Assembly (NCBI GenBank): GCA_023213395.1 | Contig: CM041465.1 | Location: 7,378,001 to 7,442,000, forward strand | Reading direction: 5' to 3' | Length of the DNA stretch: 64,000 nucleotides | Origin: Cycas panzhihuaensis | Lineage: Eukaryota; Cycadophyta | In this document: piece by piece, positions 32,221 to 49,949 of the stretch | Position numbering within the stretch: position 1 is the first letter of the stretch | How the letters are laid out: each line of letters begins with the position of its first letter | Position numbers and translations under genes: made by a program | Notes under the pieces: generated by a model | Databases searched by the model: none | What the model was told of the DNA's origin: nothing | The model's input: only the letters and a program-made list of their open reading frames with translations

Positions 32221-33381
32221 GGAGAAAGGGCGTAAAGAGGTGGGAATAAGTAGAAAGAAGGGGAATGAACGAAGTGGGAAAGATCAAGAAAGAATGGGAC
32301 ATAAGAAAAAGGGGGTTCTTAAGGGAAAGAGAGGGGGGTGAATAGGGAGATTATGGGGTGTCTATAGACTGTTGACCCCAAATAAAATTACATAAACAAC
32401 ATATCAAGTTCTTTCAACAGTGTGAAAACCTTGTTCAACTGGGGCATGTGAAGTGTAAAGGGGGGGTGAGACCCACCGGTGACTAGGTGCTAAAAATTGT
32501 GAAAATTTACAGTATATACCAACCTAGTGTAAATTGACTAGTACGATGTGCTGATCAAAATGAGGTATATACCTATAAGCGTAAATTTTCTCACTGAATT
32601 AAGTGGAGTTATTATTATTATTTTTTAATGTTTTCTTTTTCTCTTTCTTTTTTCTTTTCTTTTCTTTTTTTTTCCCTTTTTTTTTCTTTCCTTTTTTTTT
32701 TTAAATTATGAGATGGCTTACAGTCTTACCTAAAGTATCCTACCAACCACTAGACAAGGTGTGCTTGGTCATATAGGCCTGCCAATAAACTGTAGAAGTT
32801 TGGGTAGGTAGCTTTGTGGCGTTAACCGCTAACCACTGCACTACAAGACTTCAGCGATCGATAGTTGCCTATGCTGGAAAAGGATTGGGACCTGAAGGTG
32901 GGATCCTCCTATATACCTGAAGGTACGTGGAGGCGCACTGCTATATCTAGGTTCTGTCTAGGGCTTGGCTTAGGAGTGATACTCCAATCCTTCATGTAAA
33001 GGGAAGGAAGGCCATTATGCGCTTAGCCAGAATGATAGATCCTTGTGATACCCAGGTAAGGAGGTGGGAGGGAGAAAAACATAGCTGCCTAGTGATGTTA
33101 TCTACCCTTAAGATATAATTCAATGCCATAATAAAAAAATAGAAATGAAATTAAAACTAGACGAAAGATAAGGGATAAAGTACTAGAGTTACCTGGGAAA
33201 AGAATTTACCCTTTCTCCTAACTCTTGGATTGTCTCGATACCGTTCCTCAATCTTCGTGGAGAGAGTACTAAGCGAAGGTTTTTCCTCTATCTATATTAG
33301 GGTAAAGAGAGTACTCAATCTGATAGAGAAAGAAAAAAAAAAAAATTGGACTTTTGGGCAGCCTCCCATGATCACGACACA
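32221..33381 (-). other. Gypsy-E untranslated leader
   Basis: The leader aligns with that of Gypsy-A and includes the shared block at about 32850-33060. A CT/T-rich low-complexity run is present at 32620-32705. Confidence 0.75.
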
Positions 33382-33393
33382 GCTCTAATACCA
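33382..33393 (-). other. Gypsy-E primer binding site
   Basis: The minus strand reads TGGTATTAGAGC, identical to the Gypsy-A site and one base different from the common initiator-Met tRNA site. Confidence 0.8.
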
Positions 33394-33395
33394 CT

Positions 33396-33760
33396 TGGGA
33401 CATTTCTTCTCGCCAATATTCTTGAGATAACACAGAATTTGACAATCGCAGCAGTGTCTTCTTATCCAACATAGCAAACAAGCTAACCAAGAGTTTCACA
33501 AGAACATTAGAGTACTAAATGATTACCAAAAGATAGAAAGTACCGCAGCACAATCTTTATAAAAATGTTCTATCCAGATAACCATCATTTACAATTTATG
33601 ACCTTTATATGGATAAAATAGGGTCTTATATATGTAATCCTATTGGCGGCCTAAGCGGCCTTACATTCTATTGGGTGGCAATGCCTATGCATACTATTGG
33701 CCCGCTAAACGACACATACACAAAGTTCTATAGTGGTTTACATAACTTAGTTGGATAAGT

Positions 33761-33766
<6 letters not shown>
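33396..33766 (-). repeat. Gypsy-E 5' LTR, outer end degenerate
   Basis: It aligns along its length with the 371-bp Gypsy-A LTRs. The last nine bases, TATGTAACA in Gypsy-A, are TATATATAT here, so the LTR terminus has merged into array 3. Confidence 0.82.
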
Positions 33767-39653
<5,887 letters not shown>

Positions 39654-40395
39654 TTCTTTAAATGGTTCAATACATTATTTACTGCTCTTAATCATGTTAT
39701 TAAAGCTTCTTTAACCATGGTACAACTTCATAATAAAAGGTAAAATGATGGGCAATATGCCATAACACTAGTTTCATAAGATGATTAAGTATACATTCGA
39801 AACATTGCTCTTGGAGTTACATGTAGCACCTACATTTATACTAGCAGAACATGTAAATAACTAGTCCAATAATGAATCAAACACGTGATATACATTTGTG
39901 GGATTTAAGGTAACTACACCACTTGTACTCTCGACTAGATTTATATTAGATGAACATTAATATGGTTATAAGTATCCTTCTCAACCATGAATTGAGACCA
40001 TCCATAACCTGTACGAAAACTTTGCCTTCCAAATAAATGGGCTACGTCCCTTTCATATGATTCATTCAGGAATTCCTTTACACCTGATAAAAAAACCAAA
40101 ATTTAGAACACAAATAGAGCACAAATGAATACAAAAATGGGCACCAAAAGTTTATACCAAATGGGCAACAATAATTTCTCATTAAAAAAACTAGCTTCCT
40201 TTACATCCATAAGGCCTTAAATAAGCAAAATGGTCGTTTAGTCTATGAATGTAATTAGAGAGGTATTCAGGCTTTATTTTCATTGGTGGCTCCAAGCGAT
40301 CTATGCATACTTTTTAATAGTTAACATTGGCATTCACCTTTTACTAGCAAAAGTGCCTTCACGTGGGTTTTGCCAACCACTAATAGTTATGTAAT
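39654..40395. other. No gene; may contain the Gypsy-C 3' LTR
   Basis: The right edge, on the minus strand, reads TATTACATAACTATTAG directly after a Gypsy-C polypurine-like stretch, which resembles the LTR start TGTTACATAACT of Gypsy-A with one G-to-A change. The rest does not align with the Gypsy-A LTR and I could not find the other end. No coding region is seen. Confidence 0.4.
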
Positions 40396-40396
40396 A

Positions 40397-40900
40397 GGTC
40401 TTCTCCCAAGAGACGTTGAGTCTCTGTAGCATAAGAGATATAGATATTTCTTGACGAATTCATATAATTCATATGCTACCTCCTTTGTTTCACTATTGGT
40501 CCATTGTACCAAATGTTTAGAAATGGTTGTATTTTAGAGATCACAGTGTCTGGTTTCTAAGATACAGTCTAGAGGAACAGTTATGAGTTATTCTTCAGTG
40601 AGGATTATGAGAGTGGTCTATGGGATAATGGACTTACCAATGAGCTTTTTAAGATATGAAACATGGAAGACATTATAGATCTTGGTATCAGAAGGGAGTT
40701 CAAGTGCATATGCAACTTCCCTAATACGCTGACTAACCTTATGAGGACCATAGTATCAAGGACTAAGTTTATGATTTGTGTTTTGACGAAATGACTACTA
40801 CTTATAAGGTTTGAGGTGAACAAAGACCATATCACCAATAGAAAAGGTTCGATGAGGGCAGTGGCATTCGACAAGTTACTTCATGTGATTTTAAGCCATG
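40397..40900 (-). pseudogene. Gypsy-C chromodomain and integrase C-terminal remnant
   Basis: Near 40430-40530 the minus strand gives LVQWTNSETKEVAYE and YEFVKKYLYL, then RDSTSL, which line up with the Gypsy-A chromodomain end (EFVKEHPHL, EDSTS). The upstream integrase tail near 40650-40760 resembles the corresponding Gypsy-A linker in a shifted frame. Confidence 0.65.
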
Positions 40901-41299
40901 GCCATATTTTGCTTAAGTGTGTTTAGGATTTGGTCAATGTCTTACAATTTTTGTTACATTGAGGCTATATATAGGTTAGTGTCCAATGCATGGTGAGACA
41001 ATGGGGGATAACCATAAAGGGCCATGAGTGGGGACATGCTAATTACAGTGTGGTGGGAAGAGTTTTACTAATATTCCACTAAAGCTAGCCAAGAGGTCTA
41101 TCATTTTTGGTGTTTAAATGCAAAACAACAAAGATATGTCTCTAAGGTTTTGTTAAGGGCCTTTGATTGACCATCTTCTTCAGAGTGGTATGAGGAACTC
41201 ATGTTAAAGGAGGTGCCAACTACATAAAAGAGTTCTTACAAAAGGAAAGATATGAATTTGGGATCTTAGTCAAAGATTATGATGGATGGAAAACCATGT

Positions 41300-41700
41300 A
41301 GAGGCCAGCTAGGCAGGGGGGTTGGTAGGATGTATGGATTAGTAGAAAGTATGTAAATTTTATTAGTTAATTAATGATTACCCAAATGGAGTCATTTTCG
41401 TTGAGGGTGGAAGACCTGTGATGAAGTCCATGGTGATATCTTACCATTTACCTTGTGGGATTTGAAGGGGTTGAAGGAGCCCATGACGAGCCTTCATGTC
41501 TACCTTATTACATTGGCATATGTTATATTCTACTATGAAGGTCAGTATAAAGGATTTTATTTGAGGCCAATAAAAGTTAGAGTGAATGTGATGATAGGTC
41601 TTATCAAAACCTAAGTGACCTCCTAATGGGGTGGTGTGGTACTCAATCAAGATACGAGGAATGAAGGGGGGGGGATAGATGGACAAAGATTCTATTTTTG
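41300..41700 (-). pseudogene. Gypsy-C integrase zinc-binding region remnant
   Basis: The frame 41686-41441 has YHTTPLGGHLGFDKTYHHI, NFYWPQIKSFI and YNICQCNKVD, the His-His-Cys-Cys region of a gypsy integrase, followed by LLQPLQIPQGKW. The core continues to the left with stops. Confidence 0.82.
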
Positions 41701-41879
41701 TAGAGAAGGTGGGTGTCGTGCAATGTCCAATCCTTCTGACTGAGAATCTTTAAGGACCACTTACTAAAATCAAGTTGGGATTGGTTGTCATTAGCTAATT
41801 CTTAGAGCCATGTAGGTTGAGGGGAAGAGATGGCTTGTAAGATGGGCTCAGAGGGGTCCAACAGGAGATGAGAGAGAGC

Positions 41880-42330
41880 ATTGACTACAACAGTTTCTTT
41901 GCCCTTTTTATAAGATATAGTGAAGTCGAATACTTGGAGGTGATCAACCTACTTTACTTGCTCTTTGAAAAGGACATGCTGGTTAAGGAGACGATGGAGA
42001 CTATGGTGGTTGGTTAAAATAGTGAATTTGGATCCTACTAAATACTAACACTACTTATCAACTATGTGGAGGATAGCCTTCATTTCTTTTTGGTAAGTTA
42101 AAAGTCAACATTCATGGTCTTTTAGTTTTTGACTTTCAAAGGTAATTAGATGAAAATCCTATATAAGGATAACTCCTAAGCCTATGCTAGATGCATCACA
42201 TTCAAGTTGGAATGGTTTGGAAAAGTCTATGATGGTCAATATAGGGGTGGTATATGTGAGTAATTTAAGATGGTTGAAGGCATCATTGACATTAGGGGAT
42301 CACTAGAAGGAATCCTTACAAAGTAAATTG
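41880..42330 (-). pseudogene. Gypsy-C RNase H remnant
   Basis: No long open frame remains, but the DNA aligns with the Gypsy-A RNase H at 11780-12180, including the regions for the Asp-rich start, the KEM block and the KKGK end. Several stops interrupt it. Confidence 0.6.
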
Positions 42331-42379
42331 GTTAGGGGTGCAATAATAGAAGTATAATTTTTAACGAATCATCGATAAA

Positions 42380-42980
42380 AGCCTGTGAGTCCAAGGAAAG
42401 CTCGTAGTTAAGTGAGAGTCTTGGGGGTGGGCCATGTGATGATAGCTTAAATTTTATCAGGTTCCACTCGAACACCTTTTATTGAAATGATATGGCCTAG
42501 ATATTGGAGTTCGGTCTTCTCAAATTTACACTTAGTTAGGTTGGCATAGAGTTTATATTAGGAAAGAAGTTGAAGGGAATTTTTTAAATGTTGTAGATTG
42601 GCAGACATACAAGAACTATAGATAAGGATATCATTAAAAAAAAAAAGAACGATGAACTTGTAAAGGTGATGACCAAAGATTTTGTTCATTAGGCCTTGAA
42701 ATGTGGTTGGGGTATTGTTCAATTCGAAGGGCATAACTTCAAATTTGAAATGCTTATGGTGTGTTTGAAAAATAGTCTTATGATGATCTTTAGGGGCAAT
42801 AGAGATTTGATAGTAACCCGATTGGAGGTCTAATTTAGAAAAAATGGTGGCCCCATGAATTTCGTCTAACATATCATCAATGCAATGAGTGGAAAATTTA
42901 TTTTTAATTCTGAGTTTGTTAAGCTCTCAATAATCAACACAAAAGTAAAATAAGCCATCCTTTTTTTAAATAAGCACAAT
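42380..42980 (-). pseudogene. Gypsy-C reverse transcriptase remnant
   Basis: The frame 42872-42558 has MLDEIHGATIFSKLDLQSGY, FKFEVMPFELNNTPTTFQG and the catalytic block FFFNDILIYS, in which the first Asp is Asn and one Phe codon has been added, probably by slippage in the A run at 42634-42645. This enzyme would not work. Confidence 0.85.
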
Positions 42981-43289
42981 GGGGGCTGCGTAAGGACTTT
43001 TACTAGGTTGGATTATTCCTATGTCCATAAGTTTTATTATGATTCATTTGATTTCATTTTTCTAAAAGTAGGAGTTACGATACAATCATAGGTTAATGGG
43101 ATTATGGGGGGTTTTGAAGCTCGATGGTGTGGCAGAAACCTCAATCTAGGGGGGGCTACTAGGAAGTGGGTCAAAGATAGATTGATACTTGGTGAGGATG
43201 GGTTGGATATCAAGATGAATGTCAACTTAAGTTTGAATGCTATTGAGGTGAACTATATAACTGACACTACTATTCAATTGTCGACTCAT

Positions 43290-44394
43290 TTGTTTTAGGG
43301 TCAAGAGTTTATTGAGAGGTGGTTGTAGTCCATGTAATTTATTGGTTTGTCCAAAGTGGTCTTTAAATAAAATGAATGGGTTAGATGGTGAATTATTAGT
43401 ATTGCATGTGCCTAGGGTTAGGAGCCATTGAACTCCTAGGATTGTATCAAATGCACCTATAGAAAGGGCATGAAAATCAAAATCTAGTTGATATGTACCA
43501 ATTTAGATGTGGAGATTTTTAATAAGGCCTATATAGTAGAGTTTGTAATGCCCTAGTAAAGAGCAGGTGAACCCAGTTTTAGGTACTATATATAGGTTAA
43601 GCTGTCTGGCCAGAGAGATATCAATGAAGTTAAGTGACACACCACCGTAAATCAAGATGGTTATGGGGATCTTCTTTAATGTACCTTTGACGTGTAGGGG
43701 TTTAGGGTAGGGTGCAAACTAGACAGTCGAGGAAATAGTACAAAGAGAAACTTTAGGTTTGGGTTCAGGGTCTATGGGAGAATCAACAATAACGTCTTCC
43801 TCGAGCTAAATGTCTATATCTAGATCTTTATTAATTGAGGTTGCAAAATCAATAGTGAAGACTATACACTTGGCTTTATAGACCTTACCGTGTCTAAAAG
43901 TCCATTTCTTTATACGTTAGATGCAAAGGTTCACTTCTTGATGTATATTGGCTTTGGCAATAGTCACTCTGTCAGACCTTGTAGTTTGTTTAGCCAATGG
44001 TCATTCCACTATGGGGCATTCTGCTATAGGGTGATCATCCTGATGATTCTCCCACCAAGGTCATAGTCATTATATATTTGATGGGTGTAAGCATGGATAT
44101 CGGGGTGTATACCATTGAGAAGTAAAAGTGTGGTCAACTATAAATTCTACTTCAACTACGTTTGCCATGGTTATAACCCATCTTAAAGTATTTGGTAGGG
44201 ATGTTTTCAATCATATTTGGATGTAATCTTAAGACTAGCCATATAGATTTTGACCGGTGTGGGTTGATCGAGTTACATGTTGACCTTATTCTGAAGAGCT
44301 TGGAACTCATTGGTAAAAGCTTCAACTGTCGAGGACTGTTTTAGTTGAGTAAGTTAACTAAAAAAGTTTTGGTTCCACGTGTCCTCATACTACT
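43290..44394 (-). pseudogene. Gypsy-C protease and gag remnant
   Basis: The DNA aligns with Gypsy-A 13280-14280: the protease end, the zinc-knuckle region near 43880-43930 and the later gag. No frame longer than a few dozen codons is left. The gag sequence is split at the CTACT target site of Gypsy-B. Confidence 0.65.
44390..44394. other. Gypsy-B target duplication, left copy (CTACT)
   Basis: CTACT here and at 57756-57760 flank Gypsy-B exactly. Joining the flanks restores a continuous gag stretch that aligns with Gypsy-A near 14265-14280. Confidence 0.92.
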
Positions 44395-44769
44395 TGTTAG
44401 GATACTACTCCTTAATGATAATTGCACACCAATATAATAAGCAAATTACTCCAAAAGAGCGCTTGTATTACAATACCCTTCGAGGGGGCAACCTCCCAAT
44501 TACATGCAATAACAATGATATTTAAGATGCCATACTCTAAGGATTATATAAATATATATATGGCTCTATGCTTACTACACAATCTCCTCCTTATGCATGT
44601 GGGATATAACATAAATATATATAGTGCTCAATAACCACTACATAACCTTCTACTTATGCACGTGGAATATTAAGAAAAGGGAAGAAGTAGAAGAAATAAA
44701 AGATATAAGAGAGAGAAGAAGTAGAAGATATAAGAGAATATAAGAGAAGGTAAGTTAGGGGTTGGATCC
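44395..44769 (-). repeat. Gypsy-B 3' LTR, main part, split by Copia-1
   Basis: It aligns with the 5' LTR at 57376-57755. The remaining six bases (CTAACA on the plus strand) are at 52129-52134, beyond Copia-1. The two parts add to 381 bp against 380 bp for the other LTR. Confidence 0.92.
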
Positions 44770-45210
44770 TGTTAGATTGTATAATGCAAACTTATGTATT
44801 TTAATGTAATTATTTATGTCACATGTCTGAAATATAATTTAAGTCATTGTAATGTTTTAAACTTAGGTTTATTTAATTAAATTTGTGGAAGGTCGTTGAA
44901 ATTACAAAACTACATTTCAACGAACCTCCTTAGTATTTAATCTCCTAAATTCCTGGAACATGTCCCAGGAATCTAGGAGGGTTGTCTTCATACCTTTTTC
45001 AAAGGCTGGTTTGGTCTGTAGGTGGTTTTCACCACATGGTTTTTGTTCAGTGTTCTTTTATTAATAAAACTAGAATTTAGGAGGTGGTTTTTCTTCCCCA
45101 GAAGGGGTTTTCCACTTGTCAAATCTGTGTGCATGTTCAATATCCAATATTTCCTGTGATGTTGTTAATTATGTAATCCTGTGATGTTGTTTATGCACCC
45201 ATTTCCATCA
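44770..45210 (+). repeat. Copia-1 5' LTR
   Basis: The 441-bp repeat begins TGTTAGATTG and ends TTCCATCA. It contains TTTATTAATAAAACTAG, which may hold the polyadenylation signal (AATAAA). Confidence 0.95.
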
Positions 45211-45222
45211 TGGTATCAGAGC
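45211..45222 (+). other. Copia-1 primer binding site
   Basis: TGGTATCAGAGC, a full match to the plant initiator-Met tRNA 3' end, follows the LTR with no gap. Confidence 0.95.
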
Positions 45223-45348
45223 TCATTATGCTTGTTATTTTATTTTTTTATTAACCATCCAAAAACCTTTTTTATTTTTTATTTTTTATTTTTTTATTTT
45301 TTGTCACAGTGATCATTTATTCAAAACCAAGTTATTTTTTTAAAAACC

Positions 45349-45560
45349 ACCATTAAGGCAAAATCCCTCATTCAATAGTCTTTTATACAAACTGCCATTA
45401 AGGCAAAATCTTTTAACAGTCCTTTATACAAATTACCATTAAGGCAGAATTTTTTTTTCTACATATAAGTCTACAGAACTATTTTTTTTACATCAAAACC
45501 TATACTTAAACAGCCATTAAGGCAGAGCTGTACTAAAAAAAAAAACCTGCCATTAAGGCA
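45349..45560 (+). repeat. CCATTAAGGCA short repeats in the Copia-1 leader
   Basis: The 11-base word occurs at about 45350, 45395, 45437, 45514 and 45550, mostly followed by A or GA and a short spacer of 30-65 bases. Related words (GCCGTTAAG, GCCATTTTGAGGCA) continue to about 45800. Confidence 0.8.
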
Positions 45561-45666
45561 GAGCCGTACAAAAAAAAAAAACCCATCAACAAAGGTTTTC
45601 CTTGTAGTAAAAACCCTAACCAGGCCTAAAATGCAGTATTCTGCTCTAAAACTGCCATAACAAAGG

Positions 45667-46221
45667 TTATTCTTCTGAAGAAACCCTAACTAGGGTCAAA
45701 TACAAAGCTGTATGAAGACAAAGATAACATGCCGTTAAGTAGAAGATCTTTGTCTGAGATGCCATACCAAGCTGCAAAGATAGGATGCCATTTTGAGGCA
45801 TTGGACTTAAGATCTGGAGATTTCTGAGAGCTGGGATTTGGAGCCGAGTTTGGAGCTGAGGTTGAAGCCCTGAACTACAAGATAACCAAGATTTTCTAGA
45901 CTTGTAAGCAAAGAAAAACCAGCACGCCTCTGTTGTATAGCAGCAAGCAAGACCAGCCAATTTGACTCCATGCATGGGAGAGGACTCAGAGGAAGTTGAA
46001 CCAGACCTGCATAAATCCTCTGGAAGCACTGCCATCGAAGAACAAACTACAAGAAGAAGAGAGCGTTGATAGCAGGGATGATTGAAGAAAATGAGATGCA
46101 GATGAAGACGCCTCCATAAACCGTTGTCGCCTCCAAGATCCAGACCTGCAAGTCGATGAGGAGTGCCACCACTTCCATAGCGAGGGAATGAGGTAGGGTT
46201 TCTACCTTCTCCCCCTCGCAC
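45667..46221 (-). other. Antisense 184-codon open frame in the Copia-1 leader
   Basis: The minus strand is open from ATG 46221 to 45667. The conceptual peptide is rich in Leu, Ser and Cys and has no motif I recognise. Antisense or extra ORFs are known in some plant LTR retrotransposons, but this one may be open by chance because the sense strand here is poor in the trinucleotides that would give antisense stops. It has stayed open in a copy whose sense genes are full of stops. Confidence 0.3.
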
Positions 46222-47400
46222 CCCAAAAACTAATTCGTTTTCTATTTTTTTTTGCCTTATAATCTCGTCGGGTCTACTTTTTATTTTATTTTTTTTATTT
46301 TAATAAATCAAAAACTCTTTTTAAACTATAGTATCCCTTGATTAATCAAATCCCCCCTCCCCCCCTCGCCTTAACTTTATAAAAAATCCTTTTATTCAAA
46401 TGAAATAAAACTCCTTTGTTTTTTAATTTAATCAAACTTTGATGTTAACCATTATATTTTAAATACTTTGATCTCAATCAAAGTTCCACCTCTTTTAATT
46501 TTTAATTACCTTTTAATTTTTTTCTTGATTCAAATGAATCAATGTCGAGAACTTTATTTTAATCTTTATACTTTGATGTAAATCAAAGTTTCCTCCCGTC
46601 AAAGTTAACACTTTGATTTAAATCCAAAATTCCTCCTATATTAGTACTTTAAGCTCCCCCCCTCATATTGTATTTTACACTTCGATTAAAACCCCCTCAC
46701 ATTATATACCTTGATTTAAAGCAAATGCCTCCCCCCTCTCCACATTATATTCCATACTTTGACTTTCCCTTCCCTTAATTTAAAAAAAAAAAAAAATTAT
46801 TTTAACAAACTTTAAAACCCCTCCTATAATACTTTGTTAAAATAACTCAATACTCCCTTTATTTTAATATATCCTATGCTCTTAAGTTTGCTTCTTATAA
46901 GATATATATAAATCTTATTCTTCAATACATTTTAACGAGTAAATTTAACCATTTTTCCTAAGTAAATCTAATTAATCCTTTACCATTACAGCTTTTAATT
47001 ATCTTTCAACACTTAATCTATAAGATTCAAACTTAATATTAAAACATTATACACTTTTGTTTATAAAAAAGGAAACAAAATATCTAGTCTTTTAAAATCA
47101 CTTACTTTATTAAGAAAGTTGTTAATTGTTTCAAATAGAATTCTTAATTTTTTAAAGGGAGACAGTTTATTTTTTTTCTAAAGGGATTTTTCCTAAAAGG
47201 GATTATTTTTTTTTTAAGATTTTTTTTTTTCAAAAATAACTGTTTAATTGTTATCTGTTTCTATTTAAAAATATATGATTTTTTTAAATTAATTAATGAA
47301 GATGTCTTTGTAAAGATTAGTGTTTTTCATTAGGTAATTATTTTTCAGCTCACCTTCATAATTTTTTTTTAATCTTAAAATACACCTTAACATTCCCAAT

Positions 47401-48380
47401 ATGACATTAATACCAGGGACAGTCACCTGTGTTCCAATTCCAATGTTAACCGGCTCAAACTATGCCAACTAGAGGAATCACATATCCCATTAGCTTAAAC
47501 AGTAAAAAGTATGGCGATATGTAACAGGTGAGTTTCAAAAACCAAAAGCCGATGCTACTGAGAATCTTATGGTATATCTGATAAACTCGATGTCAGACAG
47601 CACCATATTAAATTCTCTTTCACCGTAAATCAATAGCTTTACGAAAAGATGACTTAGCCACTGTCTGGAAAACCTTGGAAGAAAAATACAATAAGGTTGA
47701 TACACATCAAGTAGCTATCCTCAAAGAGCAATTATATAACCTTACCTTTGATGACTTTACAAATGTTGAGGATTTCTTAGCAAAAATGTAATCAATCAAT
47801 AAAGATTTATATAATTGTATTAAATGAAAAACTAAAGAAGGTGATATAGAAAAAATAACTATGCATGTCAAAGACGACGACATGCTCGTACGTCTTGTAG
47901 TTAATAAATTACCAAAATACTTCAATCTTTACCAAGCTGCCAGACAACAAGCTGGCAATCCACCCATCACATTCAATCAGCTGACAAATCAGTTGATTGA
48001 ACATCAAACAATGTTAATCAGAATAGGTGCAATAAAAGATCACTCACAGGATTTATTTTCTAAAACTAAGCTACAATTTAAAAATAAACAACAGAATAAT
48101 AACTTTCATAATAACAATAAAAAATACTAGAAAGCTCATCGAGGTTCACCATCTAATACCCACAATAATGTTAAATATTCTAGTCCAACTAAAAACCAGA
48201 ATACTTCTAATCAATACGTTTCTAACAGAAACAATGCATCTTCTTCTCAGAACTCTAGTTGTGCCTACTGTCATAAAAGAGGCCATACTATTGATATCTG
48301 TAGAAGTAGAATAGCCTCGGAAGCATGGAAAGCTTCCAAAGGATTACAAAGTAATCTGCAATCCTATTTTTAATCTCATT
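47401..48380 (+). pseudogene. Copia-1 gag remnant
   Basis: The start codon is the ATG at 47401. Early text includes PMLTGSNYANWRNH-like sequence in which the Trp codon is TAG. The frame 47861-48130 covers the later gag core, followed by Asn-rich sequence and a full CCHC zinc knuckle at 48260-48301 (CAYCHKRGHTIDIC). At least five stops interrupt it. Confidence 0.85.
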
Positions 48381-48385
48381 TCCAA

Positions 48386-48733
48386 TTGAACTCTCAATCA
48401 CGATCACAAAATCATCAATTTCATATTCGTTCTTTGGCAGCAAGAACTTCTGCGTTTGTTGCTCCTTCCAATCAACCACCGCAATGGATCATTGACTCTG
48501 GTGCGTCCTATCATATGACTGGACATAAGAAAAACTTATCTACCTATCAATCTGAAACGAACTCTGAAGAAGAGATTTCGTTTGGTAGTGGTAATCAACT
48601 CAAAGTAAAAGGATTTGGTGATGTTATCCTGAAGGATGGTTCAATCAAGGACATTTTTTACGTACCTGGTTTGTTACCAAACCTCCTCTTAGTATATCAA
48701 ATTTGCCAGAAAGACCTTGTTGTCAAATTTTAG
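48386..48733 (+). pseudogene. Copia-1 aspartic protease
   Basis: The open stretch contains WIIDSGASYHMTG, the copia protease active site with Asp-Ser-Gly intact (Asp codon 48494-48496), and ISFGSGNQLKVKGFGDV and FYVPGLLPNLLLV of the downstream domain. It ends at a TAG just before the next block. Confidence 0.88.
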
Positions 48734-48739
48734 AAAAAT

Positions 48740-49900
48740 AAATTTGTCATTAAAGACCCATTACATAAATTCAAACGTATTGCTTTAGGACTTGTTGATT
48801 ATAATACATGTCTCTATAGCATGACTAGTTTTCAAAATAATAAATCAAAATCATTTAGTGACTTTGTTACTAAATCTGACTTCGTCAACAAACTTTAGCA
48901 TGCAAGATTTGGCCATACTAGCTATGGCAAATTGTAATATTTAATCAAGCATGAAATGGTCCATGATTTACCACCATTAAACACTGTTTATGGTGTTTGT
49001 GAAGTCTCTGTGACATGCAAACAACACATGGATCCATTTCCACACAAAACTCAATTACGAGCAACTGCTCCACTAGAACTTGTCCACTCTCATATATGTG
49101 GACCTTTTCATATTTCATCATATTCAGGATGTCATTATTTCGTTACATTCATTGATGATTATTTAAGAAAATGTTAGGTTTATATGCTCAAAATACGCAG
49201 TCAAGTGTTTGACATTTTCGTTGAATATAAAATATTAGTGGAAAATCAATCCAATTCAAAAATCAAAATATTCTGATCTGATAATGCTAAGGAATATTTA
49301 AGTAAAAATTTCATCTCCCTTTGCAAATCAAATGGAATCAAATTTCAACATTCAGTTGCATATACACCTCAACAAAACGGTGTTGCAGAATGCAAAAATC
49401 GTACTCTTATTGAAATGACTCGTTGCATGTTACATGCAAAGAATCTCGATCTAAAATTATGGGCAGAAGCAATTAACTGCTCTAATTACTTATTAAACCG
49501 TTTACCTAGTAAAAGTTTACAAAATGTCACTCCAAAACAAAAATGGTCTGGAAGGAAACCATCCGTTCAACACTTACGAATCTTCGGTAGTATCGCGTGG
49601 GGACATATTCCTCATGGAAAATGTAAAAAGTTAGATAAAAAAAGTCAAAAATACATCTTCGTTGGCTACAATGAAGAAAGTAAAGCATATAGACTTTTAG
49701 ATCCAGTCACGCATAATATTTCTATTTTGCGTGATGTAGTATTTGATGAAGAAGGATCTACTTTAATATTTACTTATATAGAACTCCATGTTGAAGACTT
49801 ATTAACCAACACTCGTTTGGTTGATGATTCTGAAAAACAAGTTGATTCAGACATCATAGATTCTTTATTAACTCAAGTCCAAAATTGGACTTTATCGTAA
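48740..49900 (+). pseudogene. Copia-1 integrase remnant
   Basis: The zinc-binding region appears as HARFGHTSYGK preceded by a TAG at 48896-48898. The core shows LRATAPLELVHSHICGPF, FVTFIDDY, a TAG (49175-49177) after RKC where Trp is expected, a TGA at 49274-49276 before SDNAKEY, and YTPQQNGVAE. The open frame 49415-49900 holds the C-terminal part with FGSIAWGHIP and KKSQKYIFVGY. Catalytic Asp and Glu positions are visible but the frame is cut. Confidence 0.88.
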
Positions 49901-49949
49901 CCACCGACATGATTCTTCTCTTCAACCTAGTACATCGAATCAACCTACA

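Larger units (their letters stand above)
40396..44394 (-). mobile_element. Gypsy-C: outer chromovirus of the triple nest, left part
   Basis: Reading minus, this holds the later part of gag, protease, reverse transcriptase, RNase H, integrase and chromodomain. Its gag is interrupted at 44394 by Gypsy-B and resumes at 57756-57992. Alignment with Gypsy-A places it in a related chromovirus lineage. It is the most decayed of the elements, in line with being the oldest layer. Confidence 0.87.
45223..47400 (+). other. Copia-1 long untranslated leader with repeats
   Basis: About 2.2 kb separates primer site and gag start, unusually long for copia. Five copies of CCATTAAGGCA lie at 45349-45560. The stretch 46300-46900 repeats CTTTGAT and ATCAAAG words, some forming near-palindromes such as CTTTGATGTAAATCAAAG. 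T-rich and C-rich runs occur. No sense-strand coding frame is convincing. Confidence 0.7.

Noticed and set aside
39960-40395. A complete Gypsy-C 3' LTR homologous to the Gypsy-A LTR
   Set aside because: Only the terminal TATTACATAACT agrees. The interior and the expected TGAGACGTTTC end do not, so LTR limits were not claimed.
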